Source: Saccharopolyspora elongata
GTDB taxonomy: Bacteria > Actinomycetota > Actinomycetes > Mycobacteriales > Pseudonocardiaceae
Assembly: GCF_004348985.1 (NCBI RefSeq)
Contig: NZ_SMKW01000071.1
Coordinates: 1 to 49,597, forward strand
Length of the DNA: 49,597 nucleotides
Reading direction: 5' to 3'
The translations under genes were made by a program, and so were the position numbers. Every line of letters starts with the position of its first letter. Positions within the stretch are counted from its first letter, which is position 1. Shown one piece after another: positions 1-8,266 of the stretch. The notes below the pieces were generated by a model, which worked only from the letters and a program-made list of their open reading frames with translations, searched no databases and was not told the DNA's origin.

Positions 1-2
1 TG

Positions 3-650
3 TTCGGTGCGGTGTTCGCATCGGCGCGAATCAGCGACCATGCCTGGGTTCGGGCACCGGCCACGGTGGTGGTGGAGACCTTCCGTGCGGTTCCGATGCT
101 GATCCTGATGTTCTTCTTCTACTACGGATCCCTGCAGTACGACCTCCGTTTGTCGCCGATGTGGGCGGTCGTGCTCGGGCTGACCCTCTACAACGGATCG
201 GTGCTCGCTGAAGTCTTCCGAGCAGGCCTCGTGGCAGTCCCGGTCGGACAGCGAGAAGCCGCGTACGCGATCGGCTTCCGGAAGAACCAGGTCGTCCGGA
301 CGATCCTGCTACCGCAGGCAGTGCGAACGATGCTTCCAGCGATCATCAGCCAGCTGGTCATCCTGCTGAAGGACACCTCGCTCGGCTTCATCATCACCTA
401 CAACGAACTCCTCTACGTGGGGAGGCAGATGGGAGCTCGCCAGGAGTTCGGGTTCCCCTACATTCCGACGTACATGGTCATCGCAGTTGTTTACATCGGA
501 CTGTGCGGATTGCTGACCCTGCTGGCGAACCGGCTCGAGGCCAGAAGTCGACGGGCGGTCAAGACGGCGCGTTCGCCGCTCAGCAGTGATCCACCTGCCA
601 ATCGGGACACTGCACGACCGGACGACAAGATCCCAATGGGCAAATCTTGA
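3..650 (+). CDS. Amino-acid ABC transporter permease, 5'-truncated by window edge
   Basis: Inner-membrane subunit of a polar amino-acid (His/Glu/Gln/opine type) ABC importer. The reading frame is open from the window edge, so the N-terminus and first membrane segment lie outside; the GTG at 12 is probably internal. Visible are several hydrophobic segments (an FFFYYG stretch, VVLGLTLYN, IAVVYIGLCGLL) and the ATPase-coupling loop of this family, with an EAAYAIGF..Q...ILLPQA pattern, followed by DTSLGF. The last 40 or so residues are hydrophilic and unremarkable. No ATPase or binding-protein gene is in view, so the substrate is unknown. The MOSC gene starts about 115 bp downstream. Confidence 0.9.
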   Translation, partial: FGAVFASARISDHAWVRAPATVVVETFRAVPMLILMFFFYYGSLQYDLRLSPMWAVVLGLTLYNGSVLAEVFRAGLVAVPVGQREAAYAIGFRKNQVVRTILLPQAVRTMLPAIISQLVILLKDTSLGFIITYNELLYVGRQMGARQEFGFPYIPTYMVIAVVYIGLCGLLTLLANRLEARSRRAVKTARSPLSSDPPANRDTARPDDKIPMGKS

Positions 651-765
651 CACGTTGTCCCCCACCGGCGTGAACCGCGTGGCAGACGATGCGCTGGCCG
701 ATCAGGCGTCGGCCCGCGATCGAGCGCCTGGGTACGAGATCGGGAAGGTGCAAGGACTGATCGCG

Positions 766-1326
766 ATGAACGATCCAACACGAGGCGAAGCTGCCGGCCA
801 ACCATGGCGTGGAGAGGTGTGCGCTGTCTTCGCCGCCGAAACGGCGGGTGTCGAAATGCACGCGGTGACCGCAGCGCAACTGGTTGCCGGTGTGGGTATG
901 GACGGGGACAGGTACGCACTAGGCAAGGGCCACTACTCGCACCTGTGGCACCCCGACCGCCAGCTCACATTGATCGCCCAAGAAGTGATCGACGACGTCG
1001 CCCGTGCCATCGGTGAGCCGATCGACGGCGTCGAGTTGCGGCGCAACGTCGTCACCCGCGGCGTTCCCCTCAACTCGCTGGTCGAGAAGTACTTCGCCGT
1101 GGGGGAAGCCATCGTCTACGGCGGTCGGCTCAACGTGCCGTGCAGATACCTGGAACGGCTGATCGACAAGAAGGTGTTCGAGCCGCTGCTCGGGTGTTCC
1201 GGCCTCAACTGCCAGATCCTGCGTGGCGGCACGGTCCGCCCCGGGGACGTCGTGCGCCCTCTTCGCCCTGGCGAGGAGAACGCGATCGAAGTTCCTGTGG
1301 CTTTGGTGGGGAAGGACGCCGGATGA
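766..1326 (+). CDS. MOSC domain protein
   Basis: 186-residue MOSC-domain protein. MOSC proteins are related to the C-terminal domain of molybdenum cofactor sulfurase, and YiiM-type members help detoxify N-hydroxylated compounds with molybdoenzymes. Family features seen are a G.DGDRY motif near residue 45, LRRN.VTRG near 91, and NVPCRYLE with Cys126, followed by GLNCQILRGG. The ATG at 766 is chosen over an upstream in-frame ATG at 586 because it has an AAGGA-like ribosome site and the domain starts just after it; 586 would overlap the permease gene. It overlaps the next gene by ATGA, so the two are translationally coupled and probably act as a redox pair. Confidence 0.85.
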   Translation: MNDPTRGEAAGQPWRGEVCAVFAAETAGVEMHAVTAAQLVAGVGMDGDRYALGKGHYSHLWHPDRQLTLIAQEVIDDVARAIGEPIDGVELRRNVVTRGVPLNSLVEKYFAVGEAIVYGGRLNVPCRYLERLIDKKVFEPLLGCSGLNCQILRGGTVRPGDVVRPLRPGEENAIEVPVALVGKDAG

Positions 1327-2267
1327 GTGTGCGGTTGTTGATGGCCGCTCGGCTGAAGGCTGAATCGTGGCCAGCGTCCGACGTCCGCGAACTGACCTTC
1401 GAGCCGGTCCACAGAACCGAGTTCCCTCCATTTATCCCGGGAGATCACGTCCAGGTGCAGCACCAGAACGGGACCAGGCGAGATTACTCGCTCATAGGGT
1501 CGACCAACGACCTTTCCACTTACCGCATCGCGGTTCGCAGGGAGAGCGGTGGCCGCGGCGGCTCAGTCCTGTTCCAGGACGAGTTGGCGCTGGGGGATCT
1601 GGTGTTCGTGTCCTACCCGCAAGGCGGCATGCGGATCGACTCTGCCGCTGCGCACCACGTGTTCGTCGCCGGCGGGATCGGGGTCACGGCAGTGCTGGGG
1701 CTGCTGGGCGGATTGCCTTGTGGAGCGTCGAGCGAAGTCCACTACTGTGTGCGCAACCGCGTCGATGCTGCCTACCAGGATGTCCTGGAGCACTCAGGTG
1801 CGAAGCTGGTCCTGCACGAGTCCAGTGCAGGTGGCCGGCTCGATGTGCTGACCTTCGTGAAGGACTTGCCTCGGGAGGCCACCCTGTACTACTGCGGTCC
1901 ACCGAGTCTCATGGCCGCGATCGCCGACGCCACATCCCACTTCGACCCGACGCGCGTTCGCTGCGAGAGTTTTACCGGTGTGACAACCGAACCAGGGGAG
2001 AAGCTCGGCGAAGCTTTCGACGCCTGGCTGGTCCTGTCGAAGCGAGTGATTCGCGTCCCGGAGGACGAGTCGCTCCTGCAGGCGGTGCTGCGAGAGAACG
2101 TGCCCGTCGACTACTCGTGCGAGGGCGGTGCTTGCGGCAGCTGCGTCCTCGAAGTGGTCGACGGGGAGATCGACCACAGAGATCTGTGTCTGAGCGAGGA
2201 TGAACGCAAGGAGGTCATGACCTCGTGCGTCTCACGAGGGCGCGGACCGATCTCGCTGCGGGCCTGA
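1323..2267 (+). CDS. PDR/VanB-type oxidoreductase with C-terminal [2Fe-2S] ferredoxin domain
   Basis: 314-residue reductase of the phthalate-dioxygenase-reductase type: an N-terminal flavin-binding barrel (RDYSL around residues 53-57), a central NAD(P)H-binding domain (VAGGIGVTAVLGLL, later YYCGPPSLM) and a C-terminal plant-type [2Fe-2S] ferredoxin. Probable cluster ligands are Cys266, Cys271, Cys274 and Cys302 (C-X4-C-X2-C...C). Such proteins pass electrons from NAD(P)H to an oxygenase or other terminal partner. The ATG at 1323 overlaps the MOSC stop; longer in-frame starts lie inside the MOSC gene and are rejected. A MOSC protein beside such a reductase recalls two-part molybdoenzyme detoxification systems, but no oxygenase component is visible. 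Confidence 0.9.
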   Translation: MSVRLLMAARLKAESWPASDVRELTFEPVHRTEFPPFIPGDHVQVQHQNGTRRDYSLIGSTNDLSTYRIAVRRESGGRGGSVLFQDELALGDLVFVSYPQGGMRIDSAAAHHVFVAGGIGVTAVLGLLGGLPCGASSEVHYCVRNRVDAAYQDVLEHSGAKLVLHESSAGGRLDVLTFVKDLPREATLYYCGPPSLMAAIADATSHFDPTRVRCESFTGVTTEPGEKLGEAFDAWLVLSKRVIRVPEDESLLQAVLRENVPVDYSCEGGACGSCVLEVVDGEIDHRDLCLSEDERKEVMTSCVSRGRGPISLRA

Positions 2268-2635
2268 CCGTGGGGCTGGTGCGGAACCAAATCCGTGCGG
2301 TCGGGCACTGGCGGTAAAGGACGGCAAGCGAACGGACATGGGAGGCGCTCCCCGGGCCGAATCGCGTCGACAAATCCGTCCCCTCACCGGTGTGGAGCCC
2401 GGGAAGTGGATCGGATGCCGGGAGGGAGTCGGCTGAGGAGCGGTCCTAGGCAGGTTGGTCCCGTGCCTGAGCGTATGAACACGGAACTCGGGAGCGCCCG
2501 GCTGAAGGTGACCACCGTCGTGGCCGCACAGTGGGGGTTGCCGGGCGCAAAGCTGGTTGTTGCCAGCGTTCTAGCCGATTTTATTCGCAACTACGCGTGG
2601 ATGTTCAGCGCGGCGTTGATCAAATGCGTGTGGGC
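2268..2635 (+). other. Intergenic, no supported gene
   Basis: About 370 bp between the oxidoreductase and the left end of the IS3 element. Open frames exist but none shows a convincing start, family motif or codon bias. The last part may be the remains of a gene cut by the IS. It does not encode LGFP repeats, so it is not the missing 3' part of the PGRP remnant found on the other side of the IS. Confidence 0.5.
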
Positions 2636-2689
2636 TTCCCCCGTGGGTGTGGACACTCTGATACTGGATCTTGAGGTCCAGGGGAAGGA

Positions 2690-2995
2690 GTGTCCCGGTT
2701 GGGACGGCCATCGAAGTTCAGCGACGAGTTCAAGCGTGACGCGGTGGAGCTGGTGCGTTCCACCGGTCGTCCGATCAACCAGGTCGCCCGCGAGCTGGGC
2801 CTGAGTCGTGAGACGTTGCGCAACTGGGTGCGGGCGGCCAAGCGACAGACCGAGGTCGGCGACGTCTCGGGGGCAGACGACGTAGCGGATAAGGATGCCG
2901 AGCTGGCCCGGTTGCGTAAGCGGGTCGCGGAGTTGGAGACCGAGAAAGAGATCTTGCGTAAAGCAGCCGCCTATTTCGCGTTAGTGCGAGAGTGA
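2690..2995 (+). CDS. IS3-family transposase OrfA
   Basis: HTH/leucine-zipper DNA-binding protein of an IS3-family element. Residues 1-50 carry the HTH_Tnp_1 fold (FSDEFKRDAVELV, then LGLSRETLRNWV); residues 65-95 form the heptad coiled coil (ELARLRKRVAELETEKEIL) that ends in the family's KAAAYFA. The final residues LVRE are foreign and read from the inserted IS110 DNA, so the native end and the usual programmed -1 frameshift into orfB are lost. OrfA normally binds the IS ends and is joined to OrfB as the active transposase; here that fusion cannot form. Confidence 0.9.
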   Translation: MSRLGRPSKFSDEFKRDAVELVRSTGRPINQVARELGLSRETLRNWVRAAKRQTEVGDVSGADDVADKDAELARLRKRVAELETEKEILRKAAAYFALVRE

Positions 2996-4012
2996 TCGGC
3001 ATCCGGTGGGGCTCGCTCGCTATTTTGCTGCCCCGGCCCGCTGGTGGCTTGTCCTGATGTGCGGCCCCGCCGGATCCCGCGCCGGGCGGTGGAGTGGCTT
3101 GATAGAAGCCCGCTGATCGCTCAACTAAGGCATGCCCCCGCTGTCCGTCGTGGAAATCCTTCAGGACAGCAAGGGAGATTCCATGGCAGTGCTGATCGGG
3201 GTGGACGCACACAAGCGGACACACACGCTGGTCTCGGTTGACGAGGTCGGCCGCAAGCTGGCCGAACGGACGGTCCAGGCTACGAGTGAAGGTCATCTGA
3301 ACGCGGTGCAGTGGGCCGGCCAGTGGAGCGACGTCTCGTTCGCCGTCGAGGACTGCCGGCACATGACCCGAAGGCTCGAGCACGACCTGATCAAGGCCGG
3401 TTTCCGCGTGATCCGGGTGCATACCCGGTTCATGGCCACTGCCCGCCGGGCAGGCCGCCAGCCCGGTAAGTCCGACCCGATCGACGCCCTTGCGGTGGCG
3501 CACGCCGCCTTGCGTGAGCCGGACCTGCCGGTCGCGGCGCTGGACGGGCCATCGAGGCAGGTCAAGTTGCTGTCCGATCACCGCCATGATCTGATCCTGG
3601 AACGGACCAAGGTGATCAATCGGCTGCGCTGGCATTTGCACGAGCTCGACCCCCGGCTGACGATCCAGCCACGCGGCCTGCGCAGGTATTCCACAATGGA
3701 CTCCGTTGCCGTCCGGCTGGAGGGCTTCAGCGGCACAGTCGCCCGCATCGCCAGCGACCTGCTTGCCCGGTGCCGGGAACTGACCCAGCAGGTTAACCAG
3801 CTCGAACGGGAACTACGCGACCTGGTTCGCGCGAGCGCGGCAAGACCTACTACGACGGGCTCATCGACAGAGGCAAGACCCGCAAGGAAGCACTACGGCT
3901 GCTGAGACGGCGCCTCTCTGACGTGGTCCTGCGAGCGCTGCGCGCCGACGAACGAGCACGCACTCAGCCCGCGACGAACACCGGTCAGGAGGCCGATTGA
4001 CATAGAAGCATC
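2980..4012 (+). mobile_element. IS110-family element inserted in the IS3 element, internally deleted
   Basis: Both junctions are inferred from the IS3 host sequence: IS3-like coding stops after the KAAAYFA codons near 2980 and resumes in the orfB leader near 4012. The roughly 200 bp before the transposase ATG at 3183 is where IS110 elements encode their bridge (seek) RNA. IS110 elements lack conventional terminal inverted repeats, and none is seen. The element is about 1.03 kb, shorter than usual, in keeping with the deletion in its transposase gene. Boundaries are good to roughly 10 bp. Confidence 0.75.
3183..4000 (+). pseudogene. IS110-family transposase, internally deleted and frameshifted
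   Basis: The N-terminal DEDD RuvC-like domain is intact (GVDAHKRTH with the first Asp; VEDCRH; GKSDPIDALAVAHAA), followed by the coiled-coil linker (LTQQVNQLERELRDL). At about 3830 the frame jumps: the current frame soon ends at 3905, while another frame gives a good IS110 C-terminal tail (GKTRKEALRLLRRRLSDVV) to a stop at 3998-4000. The whole Transposase_20 region with the catalytic serine is missing between these parts. The ATG at 3183 has a good purine-rich ribosome site. The product cannot be an active recombinase. Confidence 0.85.
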
Positions 4013-4026
4013 CAGGAGATGGGTCG

Positions 4027-4932
4027 ATGACTCACCGCTACCGGTTCATCTCCGCCCACCGTGCCGTCTACGGCGTCCAGCGGTTATGTCGCGTGCTCGA
4101 GGTGGCCCGCTCGGGCTTCTACGCCTGGCTCGGGCGTGGGCCCGCTCGCCAGGCGAGGGCCGCTGAGGAGGCTGAGCTGGTGGAGGCCATCGTTGAGATC
4201 CACACCGGGTCCCAGGGCACCTATGGGTCGCCTCGGGTGACCGCTGAACTCCGCTCGGCTGGTCGACCGGTGAACCACAAGCGTATTGAACGGTTGATGC
4301 GCGAGCAGGAGGTCGTGGGGCGCCACCAGCGCAGACGCAAGCGCACCACCATCCCGGATGCGGCCGCGCCACCGGTGGCGGACCTGGTGGGCCGGGACTT
4401 CGCCGCCCGCGGGCTGGATCAACGGTGGTGCGGGGACATCACCTACCTGCCCATCGCCGGCGGCGAGTACCTGTATCTGGCGACCGTGATCGATATCTGC
4501 TCTCGCAGGCTCATCGGGTGGTCGATCGCCGACCATCTGCGTGCCGATCTGGTCTGCGACGCCCTGGACGCTGCCGTGCGCGCCCGCGGCGGTGGGGTCG
4601 AGGATGTGATCTTCCACAGCGACAGGGGAACCCAGTACACCTCGGCCTCCTTCGCCGCGGTGTGCGACCGCCACGGCGTTCACCGGTCGATGGGCCGAGT
4701 CGGCTCCAGCTACGATAATGCTTTGGCAGAAGCATTTTTCGCGACACTCAAACGCGAACTACTCCACCATGGACGAACCGTGTGGGGCAGTGAAGCCGAG
4801 GCCCGACGGCAGGTCTTCCGCTGGATCGCCTTCCACAACCACCGGCGCCGGCACTCGGCACTGAACTACCTCAGCCCCACCGACTACGAACACCGGCTCA
4901 CATCAACTACAGTGCAAGACCTCGCAGCATGA
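4027..4932 (+). CDS. IS3-family transposase OrfB (DDE integrase)
   Basis: 301-residue catalytic subunit with the HTH_21 region (YGSPRVTAELR...) and rve integrase core. Catalytic acidic residues are visible: Asp in CGDITYLP, Asp in FHSDRGTQY and Glu in the DNALAEAFFATLKRE motif; the C-terminal NHRRRHSALNYLSP is typical. Full length and undamaged, but cut off from orfA by the IS110 insert, so it lacks the programmed frameshift fusion needed for normal IS3 transposition. A separate product from its own ATG remains possible. Confidence 0.93.
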   Translation: MTHRYRFISAHRAVYGVQRLCRVLEVARSGFYAWLGRGPARQARAAEEAELVEAIVEIHTGSQGTYGSPRVTAELRSAGRPVNHKRIERLMREQEVVGRHQRRRKRTTIPDAAAPPVADLVGRDFAARGLDQRWCGDITYLPIAGGEYLYLATVIDICSRRLIGWSIADHLRADLVCDALDAAVRARGGGVEDVIFHSDRGTQYTSASFAAVCDRHGVHRSMGRVGSSYDNALAEAFFATLKRELLHHGRTVWGSEAEARRQVFRWIAFHNHRRRHSALNYLSPTDYEHRLTSTTVQDLAA

Positions 4933-4959
4933 AACCCGGTGTCCACGCCCCCGGGGGAA

Positions 4960-5453
4960 CCCCAGTTGGTTTCCACCGCGTAGACCGGGCCTGCCGCGCT
5001 CTCGCCGCCGACTGTTTGCCATTTCTGGTGGATCGGCCCGCTGCGCCAGTCGCCGGCGAGTTGCGCGGCGCGGTCGCGGACTGATCCGAGGGAGTTGTAG
5101 CCGAAGTTGCCGGGGCAGGTGGTTCTTCCGACGTCGCGGTGGGCGAAGATGGTGGGCAGCGTAATCGCGGTGCCCGTGGCGTATTTCGAGGTGCGGCCTC
5201 CGGCGCTGACGAGTGTGACGCTGCCGAGGGGATCGATGTAGCTGTTGGCGAGCTTCCACGCGATCATCTGCGACACGGATTCCAGCGTTGCGGCGCTGGA
5301 CGGGATCGCGTCGTGGTTGCCGATCATCGAGATGCCGAAGACGTGTCGGTTGAATCCGCCGGTGTGGGCGCCGATGGTCGGCAGGTGCAGGCCACCGGTG
5401 CGGCCTTCGAAGCGATCGCCGGCTGGTGACCTCGCACTTTGCTGATTCGTCAT
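4960..5453 (-). pseudogene. PGRP/N-acetylmuramoyl-L-alanine amidase remnant
   Basis: The minus strand encodes the C-terminal half of a peptidoglycan-recognition amidase domain: GGLHLPTIGAHTGGFN, then FGISMIGNHD, then a long match around AGGRTSKYATGT and IFAHRDVGRTTCPGNFGY, then the start of an LGFP-type repeat (GPIHQKWQTVGGES). The N-terminal half with the signal peptide and first zinc ligand is missing at the TIR-gene side, and the LGFP repeats are cut by the IS3 right end, so translation would run into IS DNA. The original protein would have been secreted and cell-wall-acting. Both ends are lost and it is very unlikely to be functional. Confidence 0.8.
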
Positions 5454-5470
5454 GGACGTGGCGGTGAAAG

Positions 5471-7288
5471 GTGCGCAACACTGCCACGGTGCCCCAGCAC
5501 TCGAGGGTTTTCGTCTCTTACGCCTCGCACGACCGAGCCGACGCTCTCGCGCTTCGCAGCCTGCTCGCTGGGCGCGGTTGCGAGGTCTGGCTCGACGTTT
5601 TTGATATCAATCCCGCTGGGCGGCTGCGTGCTGAACTAGTCGACGCGCTGCACCGGTCCGACCTGATCTGCGTGCTGCTGTCCCCGTCGTCGGTTGCCTC
5701 GACGTGGGTGCGGTTCGAACTGGATGAGGCGATCGCGGATCGGCAGCGGCTGTTACCGATCATCCTGCGTCCGTGCGACCTCCCTGCCCGGCTCGACGGA
5801 CTGGTGTGCATCGACGCGGAGGACGGCATCGATACCGAGCACGTAGGCCTGCAGATCCTCCGTGCAGTCCTCGGCAATGACGTCGCATCCGGCCAGGAAA
5901 TCGACGAAGCCTTCCGCCGGATACTCGCCGAGCGCGAGCAGGTGCTCGCCGGGTCGGTGGCGATGCGGGACATCGCCGAGCAGCTCAGGCGGGTCCGTGC
6001 GGAGCCGATCCGGAAGCTTGGCATCGCGCTGAATCCGTGGGCGATCCCGGCGTCACAAACACTGGAGATCCGGTTCGTCGTGGAGGAGGACAACTTGTTC
6101 ACTCCGCCGGTGTCCTTCTTCTTCGCGCGCTTTCGGGAGGGCGCTGCGACCTGGCCGGCCGAGTTGGCGTTCGAGCAGCCTTCGCGCCGTGACTTCCGCA
6201 CCGGCCAGGCCAGGGTTGACGGGAAGATGCGGTGGATGGAACGGGTCGCGCCCCTCAGTCAGGCGATCAGGGCGCCGGCCTTCGCGGGTGACCCCGCCCA
6301 GTTTCACCTCGAGTTCGACGGGGCCGACTGGAGGCCCGAAGGACTCAACCTACGTCGGAACTTTGAGCTCCCGTCCCTGGCCGAGCTGACGGGGAACCGG
6401 GCGTGCTTCCAGGTCATCCTGCATGATCAGGTGCGACGTGCCAGCGTGTTGATCGATTCGGAGAAGACCGACCTCGACATCGAGGTCACGGCGACGTTGC
6501 CCGGCGAGGCCCGTCATCAGCACGTGCATCTGCGGCTGTTCAAGACCGGCCATGACGCGCTGGAACGGCTGTTGCTCGGCTCTGGCTACCTGTCCATGCG
6601 TGAGAGCCCGGTGGAGCGCGAGGTTCTGCTCGGGCGCTACCCGCCTATTCGCGGACGCCCACGACATGGTGAGGAAGAGCGCGGTGCACGCGAGCGACGT
6701 CTCCGTGCAGGGGCGGTATACGACGAGGCCGACCTTCGCGATGCCGCTCGTGTCGCGCTGCTCGACGCCAAGATTTTCCGCAACCGCGGAGACGTTGCGG
6801 CTACGGACGCGGAGTTGTCCAAGGCCATCGACCGCATCTCCCCGTTCGTGCGCAACGGCGAGGAGCCGGATCCCGATGATGTCGAGCTGGTCTGCGAGGC
6901 ATATTTCGGCAAGGCCGAGGTCATGGCGACCATTCGGCGGTACGACCAAGCACAGGTCTGGGGCGAGCGGATCATCGAGATCCGCAGACGTCAGGCGGAG
7001 AGACGCCCGTACGACTCGGCCAATCACCGCCGGCTTGCCTTCATGCTGCGGCTGCACGCGGAGGAAAAGCTGAACTCGGGCGACCCCGCCGACGCGTCCC
7101 CACTGCTGGTGGAAATGGCCGGCCATGCGCGGCAGGCATTCGCGGTGACGCGAGATCTTCGCGACGCGCGCGAACTCGTGGACATCCTCAGACACGCGAT
7201 AGCGCTGGCGGAGCGCGCGGCGATCGTCGGCCTGCCGATCGCCGAGTGGACAGCCGAGATCGAGCGTTTATGCGTCGACGGGCCCTGA
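5471..7288 (+). CDS. TIR-domain protein with C-terminal helical region
   Basis: 605 residues. Residues 12-140 form a bacterial TIR domain: RVFVSYASHDRADA, VWLDVFDI, then WVRFELDEA with the conserved Glu83 expected for NAD+ hydrolysis. Residues about 200-370 (beta-rich, FVVEEDNLF...) match no family I know. Residues about 420-605 are helical and TPR-like. The GTG at 5471 follows a GAAAG site. Between about 6643 and 6720 the reading frame loses its G/C third-position bias (roughly half) while the neighbouring frame shows it strongly (about 25 of 28 codons) and reads FADAHDMVRKSAVHASD. This points to a one-base insertion near 6644 and a one-base loss near 6720. The gene stands alone; a defence NADase is plausible but unproven. 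Confidence 0.75.
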   Translation: MRNTATVPQHSRVFVSYASHDRADALALRSLLAGRGCEVWLDVFDINPAGRLRAELVDALHRSDLICVLLSPSSVASTWVRFELDEAIADRQRLLPIILRPCDLPARLDGLVCIDAEDGIDTEHVGLQILRAVLGNDVASGQEIDEAFRRILAEREQVLAGSVAMRDIAEQLRRVRAEPIRKLGIALNPWAIPASQTLEIRFVVEEDNLFTPPVSFFFARFREGAATWPAELAFEQPSRRDFRTGQARVDGKMRWMERVAPLSQAIRAPAFAGDPAQFHLEFDGADWRPEGLNLRRNFELPSLAELTGNRACFQVILHDQVRRASVLIDSEKTDLDIEVTATLPGEARHQHVHLRLFKTGHDALERLLLGSGYLSMRESPVEREVLLGRYPPIRGRPRHGEEERGARERRLRAGAVYDEADLRDAARVALLDAKIFRNRGDVAATDAELSKAIDRISPFVRNGEEPDPDDVELVCEAYFGKAEVMATIRRYDQAQVWGERIIEIRRRQAERRPYDSANHRRLAFMLRLHAEEKLNSGDPADASPLLVEMAGHARQAFAVTRDLRDARELVDILRHAIALAERAAIVGLPIAEWTAEIERLCVDGP

Positions 7289-7289
7289 A

Positions 7290-7640
7290 CGACGTCAGCC
7301 GCGCTTGGCGCGCACGCCGCAGGGGTGCTTGCCCGAAGATGGCCTCCATGGCGGCAGCGATGCGGAACAATCTGTTGGTCAGCTCGCGGAATGACAGGTG
7401 GCGGTGACGCGCTGGACGGTGTCGCGCAGGTGCGCGCGGGCTTGCTGCGTACGGGAGTCCAGGATGGTCACCTGGATGGTGAAACGAGGGCGTCCTCCGG
7501 CGGTGTCGGTCCAGCCGTAGCGGCCGGCGATCTCGCGCAGGGGCGCGGCGGTCTGGGTGGCGCGGGGGCCGTGGTCGAGGCGGGGGCTACGGGGAACTTC
7601 CCTCCGAGACAGCCCGCCGGAGGTAGAGCCGCCGTAGGCA
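7290..7640 (-). pseudogene. Unrecognised coding remnant, frameshifted
   Basis: On the minus strand, 7382-7570 shows strong G/C third-position bias over more than 60 codons (PLREIAGRYGWTDTAGG, RFTIQVTILD), ending at a stop at 7379. Just downstream another frame continues with equally good codon use (FRELTNRLFRIAAAMEAIFGQA). The simplest reading is one gene broken by a frameshift near 7395, with an uncertain 5' end. I do not recognise the family. It is convergent with the TIR gene and might be its former neighbour or part of the adjacent mobile module. Confidence 0.45.
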
Positions 7641-7828
7641 CAGCCACTCAGATCAACCGCGAGCAAACAGTCCAACCGTGCTCTGTCTGGTTTGTGTTGC
7701 TGGTAAAGACACGTTCCTGGCCAATCCGGACACACGGACTCCCTTCCGTTCTCCGGATTTGTTGGTTAGTCATGGGTATGTAACAGAACTTGCCACGAGA
7801 AGTAGTGATTTGCGGTTGGTGATGATGC

Positions 7829-8053
7829 ATGACTCAAGTTCTTCGAGACCCCGCTGAGGTGGAGCCTCGCGCGGTGACGGTCGCTGTTGCTGCGACGATG
7901 TTGTCTCTGTCGCCGTGGCAGGTCAGGAAGTTGATCGCTGACGGGAAGCTGCGGGCGCGAAACACCGGCAAGGCCTACATTATTCCGGTCCGCGCCATCA
8001 GTGAGTTCTTGGATGGTTCGGATGCGCCGATGCGGCACCCTGATTCGACTTGA
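7829..8053 (+). CDS. Excisionase/MerR-like helix-turn-helix protein
   Basis: 74 residues. The core AATMLSLSPWQVRKLIADGKL followed by AYIIPVRAISEFLDG is the winged-helix fold of small excisionases and plasmid or phage HTH_17 proteins. The ATG at 7829 gives the complete domain. Such proteins bend DNA at attachment sites or regulate replication of integrative elements. It heads a same-strand group with the AAA ATPase and small proteins (7.8-10.5 kb), in keeping with a plasmid-like or integrative-element module, but no integrase is in the window. Confidence 0.8.
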   Translation: MTQVLRDPAEVEPRAVTVAVAATMLSLSPWQVRKLIADGKLRARNTGKAYIIPVRAISEFLDGSDAPMRHPDST

Positions 8054-8266
8054 TCAGCTCGGGCTGTCGTGAGTGTTGGTTTTCTGGTGCGGTCGGCGAA
8101 CGCTGCCGCCATCGAACGTTGGCGGCTGGCGATCCATCGGTGTTCGGCGGTGTTCTCGTGCGTGGAGATGCCGTTCGAGTGTGTGGGGAGCGATGTGTGT
8201 CCGAGGGTCTTGTCTCGTTCGGTTCTTGAGCGGGGGCTGGGCGGTCTCGCGACGGGGGAGTGCGTG

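Larger units (their letters stand above)
2636..4959 (+). mobile_element. IS3-family insertion sequence, interrupted by an IS110 element
   Basis: Imperfect terminal inverted repeats are visible: 2636-2660 and the complement of 4935-4959 share TTCCCCCG and GTGGACAC blocks. Between them lie an IS3-type orfA and orfB separated by an IS110-like insert of about 1.03 kb. Removing the insert leaves about 1.29 kb, a usual IS3-family length, and restores the normal close spacing of orfA and orfB. No clear flanking target duplication was found, so a later rearrangement at one end is possible. Confidence 0.85.

Noticed and set aside
586..765. A longer MOSC protein
   Set aside because: The extra 60 residues overlap the permease gene and do not resemble the MOSC family; the ATG at 766 has a ribosome site.
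1140..1322. A longer N-terminus for the PDR-type reductase
   Set aside because: It lies in another frame of the MOSC gene, shows no flavin-domain similarity, and the ATG at 1323 forms a regular ATGA overlap.
4940..5453. A functional amidase on the minus strand
   Set aside because: The frame covers only the second half of a PGRP domain, has no signal peptide and runs into IS3 DNA at its 3' end; called a pseudogene.
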